From Proruminimicrobium sp963666965 (lineage in GTDB: Bacteria; Elusimicrobiota; Endomicrobiia; Endomicrobiales; Endomicrobiaceae), in the NCBI GenBank assembly GCA_963666965.1, contig OY762939.1, forward strand, positions 124,001-188,000: 64,000 bases of DNA, written 5' to 3'. Positions 48,019 through 55,525 of this stretch are shown here, piece by piece. Within the stretch, counting starts at the first letter, position 1. Each line of letters begins with the position of its first letter. The position numbers and the translations under genes were made by a program. Under the pieces are notes generated by a model that was not told the DNA's origin, ran no database searches, and worked only from the letters and a program-made list of their open reading frames with translations.

Positions 48019-48229
48019 AAAAAGTAACGCAGCCCGAAGGGTTAGCGCCCAAACAGCGCTCTGCTTCGTTAGACTTCCTCGTAATAGACTCGCTATTACT
48101 TCGTCACTCTGCCTCGCATATCATCTGTTTTGACAGCTAACACAATTGCTTTATATCTGTTAGCTTGTCCTGAACTTTTTAGACTCGTGATAAAAAGTAA
48201 CTTGCCGCGGGTCAACCACCCGCTTTTTT
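48019..48229 (+). ncRNA. Candidate structured RNA with intrinsic terminator
   Basis: In order on plus: AAAAAGTAAC (48019-48028); a multibranch closed by GCAG/CTGC (48029-48032 with 48061-48064) and holding CCC-GAA-GGG (48033-48041) and AGCGC/GCGCT (48044-48048 with 48056-48060); a hairpin GTAATAG/CTATTAC (48081-48099); an imperfect GCTAACA/TGTTAGC hairpin (about 48136-48168); a second AAAAAGTAAC (48192-48201); and GCGGGT/ACCCGC followed by six T (48207-48229). No plus-strand gene lies upstream within 2 kb to need this terminator. An alternative is a decayed mobile repeat. I do not recognise it as tmRNA, RNase P, SRP or 6S RNA. Confidence 0.45.
48207..48229 (+). terminator. Intrinsic terminator, plus strand
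   Basis: GCGGGT (48207-48212), 5-nt loop, ACCCGC (48218-48223), then TTTTTT (48224-48229). It reads on plus although both neighbouring genes (rlmB, cysS) are on minus. Confidence 0.75.
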
Positions 48230-48251
48230 ATATTTTTCTAAAAAATTCAAT

Positions 48252-49637
48252 CTAAATCTTTTTGACTAACGTTGACGACCCGTCTTTATTATCAACAATC
48301 TTATACCCGAGCTCCGCCAACTTATCCCTGAACAAATCCGCCTGTTTCCAGTCTTTATTTTTTCTTGCAAGATTTCTTTGATTTAAAAGTTCTTCAAGTT
48401 CCGAGTTTATTTCCTGTTTTAAAACTTTTATTCCCAGCGCCTCTTGTGATATATCTTCAAACAAATATTTCGCCTGTTTTAAGAAAGATGCGTCTGCCGC
48501 AAGATTATTAAGTATAAGATTTTTAAGTTCGTGCAAATACGAAAGAGCTATTTCAAAATTAAAATCGTCGTCCAGCGCATTTTTAACATTCTGCGCTATT
48601 TTCAAAAGCCTGTCATCTGTAATATTTTTATCTGACTCTTTAACGATTGCGACAAGTCTTGAATATGCTTCATCAAGCCCCTGCAAAGTCGTTTTAGCCA
48701 CATTGAGCGCTTCATTTGAAAAATCAAGCGGCGTTCTGTAATGCTGGGTTAAAAGATAATATCTGACTACGCGCGGATCAAACTGTTTAAAAATATCGGT
48801 CAATGTAAAAAAATTACCGAGCGATTTTGACATTTTTTCTTTATTAACCGTTACAAACCCGTTATGAATCCAATATCTTGAAAACTGTTGACCCGTACAA
48901 GCTTCGCTTTGCGCTATTTCATTTTCATGGTGAGGAAATATCAAATCCTGTCCGCCGCCGTGAATGTCTATTGTGTCACCAAGTCTGTCGGTAGACATAA
49001 CGGAACATTCTATATGCCAGCCGGGACGCCCTTTAGACCACGGGCTTTGCCACGAAACAGACTGCGGTTCGTTGGGCTTTGTTTTTTTCCACAATATAAA
49101 ATCGTAAGGATTTTGTTTTTTTGAATCGGCTTCAACTCTTGCACCTACTTTCATATCTTCAAGTTTTCTTTTTGAAAGTTTTCCGTATTCGGCAAATTTA
49201 TCAACGGCAAAATATATGTCGCCGTCAACGTCGTAGGCAAATCCTTTTTGAACAAGCTTTTCTATGAAAGAAATTATCTGCGGTATCATCTGCGTTACCT
49301 GCGGATAATAATCAGCTCTCAAAACGTTAAGTTTATCCATCTGCGAAAAATAATCTTTTATGTAAGTTTCGGCAAGTTCCAAAGGACTTATGCCTTTTTC
49401 AACAGATCTGTTTATAATTTTATCGTCAACATCAGTAAAATTCTGAATATGCGTTACTTCATAACCGCTTCTTATAAAATGTCTTTTGATAACGTCAAAC
49501 GTAACGTAAGCTCTGGCATGGCCGAGATGGCATACGTCATACGGAGTTACTCCGCATATATACATTTTTACTTTTTTTTCGTTAATCGGGACAAATTCTT
49601 CTTTTTTGTTTGTAAGAGTATTGTGAAATTTTATCAT
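48252..49637 (-). CDS. cysS: Cysteinyl-tRNA synthetase
   Basis: 461 aa from the ATG at 49635-49637, with an AAAGGAA site. It overlaps the ispF stop by 4 bp. Class I synthetase with CGVTPYDVCHLGHARAYV (HIGH-like, with a zinc Cys), CSVMS, HHENEIAQSEA (zinc His) and KMSKSLGNF (KMSKS). It lies in the widespread order ispD-ispF-cysS. Confidence 0.96.
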   Translation of the reverse strand: MIKFHNTLTNKKEEFVPINEKKVKMYICGVTPYDVCHLGHARAYVTFDVIKRHFIRSGYEVTHIQNFTDVDDKIINRSVEKGISPLELAETYIKDYFSQMDKLNVLRADYYPQVTQMIPQIISFIEKLVQKGFAYDVDGDIYFAVDKFAEYGKLSKRKLEDMKVGARVEADSKKQNPYDFILWKKTKPNEPQSVSWQSPWSKGRPGWHIECSVMSTDRLGDTIDIHGGGQDLIFPHHENEIAQSEACTGQQFSRYWIHNGFVTVNKEKMSKSLGNFFTLTDIFKQFDPRVVRYYLLTQHYRTPLDFSNEALNVAKTTLQGLDEAYSRLVAIVKESDKNITDDRLLKIAQNVKNALDDDFNFEIALSYLHELKNLILNNLAADASFLKQAKYLFEDISQEALGIKVLKQEINSELEELLNQRNLARKNKDWKQADLFRDKLAELGYKIVDNKDGSSTLVKKI

Positions 49638-50113
49638 TTGCTTTTTCCTTTCAAAGACGCAACGGCCATTGCGCATATTCCTTCGCCTCTTCCTATAAAA
49701 CCCATTCCCTCGTTTGTGGTGGCTTTTACGGCTATTCTTTCTTTTTTTATACTCAAAACTTTTGACAGTATTTCTTTCATACTATCAATATACGGATATA
49801 TTTTCGGTTCTTCTGCAATTATTGTCATATCAACGTTATTTATTTTAAATTTCTTTTTATTTAAAGTTTTTACGACAATTTCCAAGAGTTTTACGCTTGA
49901 TATATTTTTATATTTCATATCGGTATTCGGGAAAAAATGGCCTATGTCGTTTTCGCCGGCCGCTCCCAGAAGACTGTCCATCAAAGCGTGTATCAAAACA
50001 TCGGCGTCGCTATGTCCGTCAAGTCCTTTTTTTGACGGTATTTCAACTCCGCCCAGAAACAACTTTCTGCCTTTTTTAAATCTGTGAACGTCATATCCGA
50101 AACCTATAAACAT
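49634..50113 (-). CDS. ispF: 2-C-methyl-D-erythritol 2,4-cyclodiphosphate synthase
   Basis: 159 aa. MEP-pathway step five. FGYDVHRF at the N-terminus (zinc ligands), DGHSDADVLIHALMDSLLGA, and GMGFIGRGEGI at the C-terminus. It touches ispD (ATG/stop shared base) and overlaps cysS, so the three are translationally linked. Confidence 0.96.
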   Translation of the reverse strand: MFIGFGYDVHRFKKGRKLFLGGVEIPSKKGLDGHSDADVLIHALMDSLLGAAGENDIGHFFPNTDMKYKNISSVKLLEIVVKTLNKKKFKINNVDMTIIAEEPKIYPYIDSMKEILSKVLSIKKERIAVKATTNEGMGFIGRGEGICAMAVASLKGKSK

Positions 50114-50784
50114 TATGCGCCTCTTTTCTTCAAAATTGCCTGCGCCAGCAGAAAATCGGTCTGTTCCGTTATTTTAAAATTTTCATAACTTGCAAAAACA
50201 AGCGTTGATTTAACGCCTTTTTTTTCTACAAGCTGCGCATCATCGGTAGTTGACGCGCTTATTCTGCCTGCATACGCTTTTTCAATAATTTCTTTTTTAA
50301 AAATCTGAGGAGTCTGCGCATACCATATATTTTTTCTGTCCAGAGATTTTGTTATTTTAGTTCCGGATTTTGAAAATTTCACAGAATCTTTTGAATTTAC
50401 TGCCGCTATGGCGGCTCCGTTTTCATAAGCCGCTTTCATTACGTTTTTTATTATTTCCGGCGTTATTAAAGGTCTTGCCGCATCATGAACGGCAACAAGA
50501 TCAATATCATTGCCGACGGCTTTCAATCCGTTTTTAACAGAATCAAATCTCTCTTTGCCGCCTGCAACAATTTCTATACCGTACTGCTTTTTATATTTCA
50601 GCATATCCTCAATTCTATCCTGAGGAACAACAAGTATAATGCTTGCGCACTCTTTTAGTTTTTTAAAAGCTTTTATACTCCACTCAAAAACCGGTTTTTT
50701 ATTTAAAATAAGAAATTGTTTCGGCTTAGCTGCTCCGAATCTTTTACCTGAGCCGCCTGCAACGATTACAGCAGCAAGTTTCAT
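50113..50784 (-). CDS. ispD: 2-C-methyl-D-erythritol 4-phosphate cytidylyltransferase
   Basis: 223 aa. MEP-pathway step three. The CTP-binding loop is VAGGSGKRFGAAKPKQFL, with VHDAARPLI and the C-terminal STDDAQLVE motif. With ispF and ispH in this window, three of the pathway's genes are present. Confidence 0.95.
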   Translation of the reverse strand: MKLAAVIVAGGSGKRFGAAKPKQFLILNKKPVFEWSIKAFKKLKECASIILVVPQDRIEDMLKYKKQYGIEIVAGGKERFDSVKNGLKAVGNDIDLVAVHDAARPLITPEIIKNVMKAAYENGAAIAAVNSKDSVKFSKSGTKITKSLDRKNIWYAQTPQIFKKEIIEKAYAGRISASTTDDAQLVEKKGVKSTLVFASYENFKITEQTDFLLAQAILKKRGA

Positions 50785-51401
50785 TATTTTTCCTCTATTT
50801 TCGCAAATACTATTTTATTATTTGAACTCTGCATTACAGACGTTACTGTTACAGTATTTTTGGATCCTATAAATTTTTTTGCGTTTTCAACTACAACGGT
50901 TGACCCGTCGTCAAGATAACCTATCGCCTGATTTTGTTCTTTGCCTTCTTTAACAAGAAAAATGCAAACTTTATAACCCGGCAAAATAACAGGCTTTAAA
51001 CTTTCATATATATCGTTGAGATTTATAACTTTTACGCCTTTAAGCTGCGCCATTTTATTAAGCTCAAAATCTGCGGTAACTATTTTAGCTTTCTTTTCGG
51101 CGGCAAGTTTTATTATTCTGAAATTTTCATTTTGGATATGTCTGTAATCTTTATTTATTATTTCAACATTTTTATTTTGTTTAAGTTTTTCGACCGTCTG
51201 TTTAACATTTTTGTTTTTTTCAAAATTTTTGATTACAAACAGCGGAATAATAATCTTTTCAAAAAGATTGCAGTTTATAAATTCCGATATCCTGCAGTCC
51301 GAAAGAGCGCTTGAATCAAAAATTACCGTTTGTTTTTTTGTTTTTCTTAAAAATAAAACAGCAGCCAAAATTAAAACTATAATACCGAGAACTATTGTCA
51401 T
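50784..51401 (-). CDS. PIN-TRAM membrane-anchored protein (YacL-like)
   Basis: 205 aa. One N-terminal membrane helix (about 3-18) is followed by a PIN nuclease domain (about 24-135) with IFDSSALSD and KIVTADFELNK, which hold conserved acidic residues. The C-terminal TRAM-like domain (about 138-200) has LPGYKVCIFLVKEGKEQNQA and GYLDDGSTVVVENA. It is shorter than YacL of Bacillus, which has a four-helix N-terminus, but the position next to ispD-ispF is the same. Role in RNA or DNA cleavage is inferred. Confidence 0.82.
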   Translation of the reverse strand: MTIVLGIIVLILAAVLFLRKTKKQTVIFDSSALSDCRISEFINCNLFEKIIIPLFVIKNFEKNKNVKQTVEKLKQNKNVEIINKDYRHIQNENFRIIKLAAEKKAKIVTADFELNKMAQLKGVKVINLNDIYESLKPVILPGYKVCIFLVKEGKEQNQAIGYLDDGSTVVVENAKKFIGSKNTVTVTSVMQSSNNKIVFAKIEEK

Positions 51402-52219
51402 TTTTTTATAAGCTCCGAAGCAATTTTTATATCAGGTTTTTTGCCTGTCCACATTTGAAATCCAAATGCCCCCTGCCTTACAAGCATACCAAGCCCTGAA
51501 ACATATTTCAGCTTATTTGCCGAGGCAAATTTTTTAAAAGGCGTTTCTTTGCCGTATATTAAATCATATATTGCAAGCGTCTTTTTACAATTTGTTATTT
51601 TAAAAGGCAGAATATCCGACGGTTTCATGCCGCAGGTTGAAGCATTTATTACTATATCCGCGTTTGAAAAATCAAAACTGTTCATTTTGTCTATTTCGAC
51701 AGCCTGCGCTGTTTTATATTTTTTTGAAATATCTTTTGCCGTTTTATATGTTTTTGAAGCTACAATTATCTTTTTTATACCGCCGTAAGACAAAGCGTAT
51801 AAAACAGCTTTTGCTCCGCCGCCTGCCCCCACTACAACAGCAGTTTTATTTTTAATATTTATTTTATTTTCTTTCAAGTCTTCAAAAAAGCCGTTCCAAT
51901 CGGTATTGTATCCGGTAAGCTTTCCGTTTTTGTTTACGATCGTATTGATGCTTCCTATTTTAACAGCAGATTTATCTATCGCGTCCAGATATTTCATTAT
52001 TGCCGTTTTATGCGGGACAGTAACGTTTGCGCCCGGCATTGAAAATATTCTTACAGCGTCAATTGCTTTTTTCAAATCTTTATTTTCAACGCAAAAAGCT
52101 GCATAAATATAATTTATTTTTTCTTCTTTTAACCAGGCATTTTGAATAAGGGGAGACAGAGAATGACTTATCGGATTTCCGAAAATAGGTATAATTTTTG
52201 TATCTGCAGTTATATTCAT
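51398..52219 (-). CDS. aroE: Shikimate dehydrogenase
   Basis: 273 aa from the ATG at 52217-52219; the frame is open 12 codons further up. NADP-dependent reduction of 3-dehydroshikimate. Substrate motif NPISHSLSPLIQN, catalytic Lys in NVTVPHKTAIM, GYNTDWNGF, and the Rossmann motif VVGAGGGAKAVLYAL. It overlaps the YacL-like gene by 4 bp. Together with aroF and aroA it supplies aromatic synthesis. Confidence 0.94.
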   Translation of the reverse strand: MNITADTKIIPIFGNPISHSLSPLIQNAWLKEEKINYIYAAFCVENKDLKKAIDAVRIFSMPGANVTVPHKTAIMKYLDAIDKSAVKIGSINTIVNKNGKLTGYNTDWNGFFEDLKENKINIKNKTAVVVGAGGGAKAVLYALSYGGIKKIIVASKTYKTAKDISKKYKTAQAVEIDKMNSFDFSNADIVINASTCGMKPSDILPFKITNCKKTLAIYDLIYGKETPFKKFASANKLKYVSGLGMLVRQGAFGFQMWTGKKPDIKIASELIKK

Positions 52220-52269
52220 TTCTAAGATTCTACAAAAAGCGGCAAACATCGTCAAACTGCGGCAAAAAA

Positions 52270-52968
52270 TCAGGCAGTAATTCTCAGTTTTAAAACTTTC
52301 AACAGATATTTAAAAAGAGTCAAAGCTCCGAGTTTTGACGAACCTGAAACGCGTTCAAGAAATTCGATCGGGTATTCTTTTATTTGAGCTTTTGTTTTTT
52401 TCGTATGGTAAAGCATTTCTGTAACTATAAAAGGATCGGCGGCTTTAAGCTTATCTATAAAAAGCCCGACGGTTTCTTTTTTGAACATTCTGTATCCGGA
52501 AGTAGGGTCGCATATTTTTACGCCGAGAATTATTTTAAGATAATTTCTGGCAAACCAACTGATTGTCTGTCTTAAAAAATCTCTGTGGGTATCCGATCCG
52601 CCGGCTACATATCTTGAACCTATAACAACATCGCAGTTTTCTATTTCGCGTCTGAAATCTTTTATATATTTAGGATTGTGAGAACCGTCTCCGTCAAGTT
52701 CGACTATATATTTGGCGCCGTTTGCCAGAGCCCATTTAAAGCCGTCAATACCGGCATAGCCTCTTCCTCTTTTTTCTTTTCTTAAAAGAAGATTTATTCT
52801 TTTGTCTTTTTTTGCCATTTCATCTACTATTTTGTAAGTTCCGTCAGGCGATACGTCATCAGCGACAAGCACATTAATATCTTCTACTCCGCAGCTTAAA
52901 ACATCGTTAATTACTTTTTCAATATTTGTAGCTTCGTTATAAGTGCATATTACGGCAAGAGTATCCAT
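52270..52968 (-). CDS. Family 2 glycosyltransferase, polyprenol-phosphate mannosyltransferase type
   Basis: 232 aa. Starts LAVICTYNEATNIEKVI and has ADDVSPDGT and VELDGDGSHNP (DXD-type metal site), then GSRYVAGG and DPTSGYRMF. This set matches DPM1-like enzymes that transfer a sugar from a nucleotide to a polyprenol phosphate. It lacks C-terminal membrane helices. Partner and sugar are unknown. Just before it lies a GT9 gene (gap 9 bp). Confidence 0.88.
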   Translation of the reverse strand: MDTLAVICTYNEATNIEKVINDVLSCGVEDINVLVADDVSPDGTYKIVDEMAKKDKRINLLLRKEKRGRGYAGIDGFKWALANGAKYIVELDGDGSHNPKYIKDFRREIENCDVVIGSRYVAGGSDTHRDFLRQTISWFARNYLKIILGVKICDPTSGYRMFKKETVGLFIDKLKAADPFIVTEMLYHTKKTKAQIKEYPIEFLERVSGSSKLGALTLFKYLLKVLKLRITA

Positions 52969-52977
52969 TTGAAACTC

Positions 52978-54105
52978 CTATATGTATTTTTCAACGGCTT
53001 TCAAAACGGTTTCAACTTTTATTTTATCCATACATGAAATATCGTGCAGACATTCGGGCCTGTAACAGCAGTTGCATCCTTCGGCCGTGATTTTTTCGCC
53101 TCTTGAATACAATTCTATTTCATGAGATGACGTAGGTCCGAAAACCGCGACTATATTTTTTTTAAGTCCTAGCCCCGCATGCATAGCCATAGTGTCTCCG
53201 CAGACTATTATATCGCACAAATCAATCATGGCAAAAAATTCCTGAACTGAATTATCTGTGCCGGTTGAGAAAACCCCCGGTATTTTATGAGAAAGTATCT
53301 CTTTTATTTCATCTTCGTCGTCTTTGCCGCCCAAAAGAAGAACCGTATGTCCCTTTGCGGACAATATTTTTATAAGTTCGACGTATTTTTCAACATTCCA
53401 CTTTTTCATTTTCCATCTTTTTCCCGCTCCGGGATTTATTCCTATCACTTTGCCTTTTGAAAAATTTATACTGCTTTTAAAAGCCAAAGCTTTACTGCGC
53501 GCTTCTTTTGAAATCGGGACTATTATTTCATAAGGAATATCTTTGATTTCGGAGATTTTTGCCATCCAGTGCTGGTACGTTTTCGTGTTTGCTTTTTTAA
53601 GATCGTCATAAGCGCTTGTCAAAAGCCACTCGGCGCCGTAAGCATTTGAAGTTTTTATATTTCTTTTATCGTCAAGCGTATATCCGATTTTATTATCTGC
53701 TAAAGAAAGAGCCGTAAAAGAAAGACTTTCGGGAGACAAATCAAGATTTACTGCAAAATCATATTTATGAGATGTTAGAAAATCAAAAACTTTTGAATCG
53801 TTTACCGCTATATTATTTATATATGAATTACCCTGCAAAACTTCTGAATTTCTTTTATCAACAAGCCAGTCTATTTGAATGTTTTTATATTTTTCTTTAA
53901 GGCCTTCAAGAATAAACGTTGTTCTTAAAACATCGCCCATTGCACCGAGTTTAATTATTAAAATTTTTGTTATTGACGAATCTTTTTTTGAAACCGGACT
54001 GTAGTGCGGACACTTGCCGCATGTCATATTGTCATCTTTCTGGTATTTGCAGGGTTTATCAAGCGGAAAATTTAGACAGTCAGAATATAATTTATAATCG
54101 TTCAT
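52978..54105 (-). CDS. Family 9 glycosyltransferase (heptosyltransferase-like)
   Basis: 375 aa from the ATG at 54103-54105; further upstream the frame reads through the tRNA-Leu gene and is not coding. The N-terminal 35 residues are Cys-rich (C9, then KPC, then TCGKCPHY) and could bind a metal. The GT9 core starts ILIIKLGAMGDVLRTTFIL and continues with GINPGAGKRWKMKKW and CGDTMAMHAGLGL. It probably adds a sugar to lipopolysaccharide core. Confidence 0.9.
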   Translation of the reverse strand: MNDYKLYSDCLNFPLDKPCKYQKDDNMTCGKCPHYSPVSKKDSSITKILIIKLGAMGDVLRTTFILEGLKEKYKNIQIDWLVDKRNSEVLQGNSYINNIAVNDSKVFDFLTSHKYDFAVNLDLSPESLSFTALSLADNKIGYTLDDKRNIKTSNAYGAEWLLTSAYDDLKKANTKTYQHWMAKISEIKDIPYEIIVPISKEARSKALAFKSSINFSKGKVIGINPGAGKRWKMKKWNVEKYVELIKILSAKGHTVLLLGGKDDEDEIKEILSHKIPGVFSTGTDNSVQEFFAMIDLCDIIVCGDTMAMHAGLGLKKNIVAVFGPTSSHEIELYSRGEKITAEGCNCCYRPECLHDISCMDKIKVETVLKAVEKYI

Positions 54106-54137
54106 AGCGTTAAATAACCGTTTTAAAAAATTTAAAA

Positions 54138-54219
54138 TGCCGAGGACGAGATTTGAACTCGTAATCCTTTCGGAACAGGCTTCTGAGACCTGCGTGTCTG
54201 CCAATTCCACCACCTCGGC
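54138..54219 (-). tRNA. tRNA-Leu (anticodon CAG)
   Basis: 82 nt with a long variable arm, GGTGGTGGAATTGGCAGACACG as the D side and TTCAAATC in the T loop. The anticodon loop is CTCAGAA. No CCA is encoded. A promoter on minus may be TTGTTT-17-TATATT (54272-54300). Confidence 0.95.
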
Positions 54220-54271
54220 GACAAGACAAAACCGGATTAAAGCATCCGGCATTTGAATTTAATGTCCGAAA

Positions 54272-54300
54272 AATATATCATTTTCTCCGGACAAAAACAA
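54272..54300 (-). promoter_or_regulatory. Candidate promoter of tRNA-Leu and the glycosyltransferases
   Basis: On minus: TTGTTT (54295-54300), a 17-bp spacer and TATATT (54272-54277). The GTCCG/CGGAC inverted repeat (about 54264-54292) covers the spacer. Between here and the tRNA is a CCGGAT/ATCCGG hairpin. Confidence 0.35.
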
Positions 54301-54692
54301 TGAAAAACTATAAAGATTTTACAAAATTAACGGATATTTTCAAAAAATTAAGAGGCCCTGACGGCTGCGCCTGGGACAAAAAACAGACTAATTCCAGTCT
54401 TATGAAATATCTTTTTGAAGAGTCAAAAGAACTTAAAGAAGCGGTCAAAAAAGGCGACATTGAAAATATAAAAGAAGAACTCGGAGACGTTTTGCTGCAG
54501 GTTGTCTTTCATGCCCAGATAGCAAAAGAAAACGGATGGTTTGATATTAATGACGTACTAAAATGTCTGAATGCCAAACTGATAAGAAGGCATCCTCATG
54601 TTTTCGGCAAATCAAATGCAAAAACCGAAAAAGACATTATAAAGCAGTGGGCTGAAATCAAAAAACGCGAGAAAACTAAAAAACGCAAGTAA
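54300..54692 (+). CDS. mazG: MazG-type nucleoside triphosphate pyrophosphohydrolase
   Basis: 130 aa, a single MazG domain, half the length of E. coli MazG (263). It has LRGPDGCAWDKKQTNSSL, the metal-binding EESKELKEA and EELGDVLLQVVFHAQ (EEXXE...EXXD pattern), and RRHPHVF. It cleaves NTPs to NMP and PPi and may be house-cleaning or ppGpp-related. No ribosome site is visible. Confidence 0.92.
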   Translation: MKNYKDFTKLTDIFKKLRGPDGCAWDKKQTNSSLMKYLFEESKELKEAVKKGDIENIKEELGDVLLQVVFHAQIAKENGWFDINDVLKCLNAKLIRRHPHVFGKSNAKTEKDIIKQWAEIKKREKTKKRK

Positions 54693-54697
54693 TTCAT

Positions 54698-54727
54698 TTG
54701 ACTCAACGGCTCTAATTTAGATATAAT
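54698..54727 (+). promoter_or_regulatory. Promoter of rpmH-rnpA-yidD-yidC-jag-mnmE
   Basis: TTGACT (54698-54703), an 18-bp spacer and TATAAT (54722-54727), 35 bp upstream of the rpmH ATG. Located directly after mazG. Confidence 0.75.
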
Positions 54728-54762
54728 CAGTGGGCTATTTTCATAAACAAAAGGAACATAAA

Positions 54763-54900
54763 ATGACAAAAAGAACGTTTCAACCAAACAAAGAAAGAAG
54801 AAAAAAGAAAATCGGATTCAGAGCAAGAATGTCTACCGCCGGCGGCAGAAAGGTATTGAGCGCCAGAAGAAGAAAAGGCAGAAAGACAATTTCAGCATAA
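54763..54900 (+). CDS. rpmH: 50S ribosomal protein L34
   Basis: 45 aa, too short for many gene screens. It begins MTKRTFQPNKERRKKKIGFR and continues ARMSTAGGRKVLSARRRKGR, the conserved L34 sequence. An AAGGA ribosome site lies 8 bases before the ATG. rpmH-rnpA adjacency is nearly universal. Confidence 0.98.
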   Translation: MTKRTFQPNKERRKKKIGFRARMSTAGGRKVLSARRRKGRKTISA

Positions 54901-54901
54901 A

Positions 54902-55276
54902 ATGCTTAAAAGCAGCAGCGGTTTTTCTTTTTGCTACAGGGAACGGTTGCATCTTGACCGTGACTTCAGAAATGTTATGAGGAAAGGCAGAAAAATTCCT
55001 GCCGGATTTTTGACAGTTATAGTTTTTAACAGAAAAGACGGCAATAACATAAGAAGACTGGGACTTATTACGTCGGCAAAAGTCGGAATTGCTGCAGAGC
55101 GAAATAAAGCAAAAAGAAGATTAAGAGAGATTTTCAGAACAAACAAACATAAGCTGACACCGGGTTTAGATATAATTTTTATACTAAAACCAGAAATCAA
55201 ATCGACAGGGTACGGCAAGATTAAACAAACTGTTCTAGACTCTTTGAAAAATGCAGGTTTTTACAGTGAGCAGTAA
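54902..55276 (+). CDS. rnpA: Ribonuclease P protein component
   Basis: 124 aa. Begins one base after the rpmH stop and has no ribosome site of its own, so translation is probably coupled. Family features: FCYRERLHLDRDFRNVMRKG and the basic RNA-binding helix AAERNKAKRRLREIFR. Works with the RNase P RNA (not in this window) in tRNA 5' processing. Confidence 0.94.
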   Translation: MLKSSSGFSFCYRERLHLDRDFRNVMRKGRKIPAGFLTVIVFNRKDGNNIRRLGLITSAKVGIAAERNKAKRRLREIFRTNKHKLTPGLDIIFILKPEIKSTGYGKIKQTVLDSLKNAGFYSEQ

Positions 55277-55525
55277 ATGAAACAGTGTGCACTTTTTCTA
55301 ATAGGTATATACAGGAAGTTTTCTTCGGTTACGCCTCCCAGATGCAGATTTTATCCTACATGTTCGGCTTATGCTTATGAAGCAATTGAAAAATTCGGTT
55401 TTTTTAAGGGAAGTTTCCTTTCCCTTAAGAGGCTGTTGAAATGCCACCCTTTTCATAAGGGCGGTTTTGATCCGGTTCCGGAAAAATTAAAATGTGAGAG
55501 TCAAAAATGCAAAAAAACACAGTAA
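55277..55525 (+). CDS. yidD: Membrane protein insertion efficiency factor YidD
   Basis: 82 aa. Contains LIGIYRKFSSVTPPRCRFYPTC broken as LIGIYRKFSS and CRFYPTCSAYAYEAIEKFG, KCHPFHKGGFDPVP at the C-terminus, and two to three Cys. Assists YidC in membrane insertion. It overlaps yidC by 19 bp and begins directly after rnpA. Confidence 0.95.
   Translation: MKQCALFLIGIYRKFSSVTPPRCRFYPTCSAYAYEAIEKFGFFKGSFLSLKRLLKCHPFHKGGFDPVPEKLKCESQKCKKTQ

Noticed and set aside
48060..48100. GAGGAAGTC string on minus, like the RNase P RNA P4 region
   Set aside because: Only about nine bases match, the region is too short, and the other P4 strand and conserved loops are missing.
47930..48133. 67-codon plus-strand frame in the repeat region
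   Set aside because: It crosses several hairpins, lacks a ribosome site, and its sequence has no domain. The RNA or repeat explanation fits better.
54106..54252. 49-codon extension of the GT9 gene
   Set aside because: It reads through the tRNA-Leu gene on the same strand.
54220..54762. Possible oriC upstream of rpmH
   Set aside because: No TTATCCACA-type boxes, no dnaA, and most of the stretch is coding for mazG.
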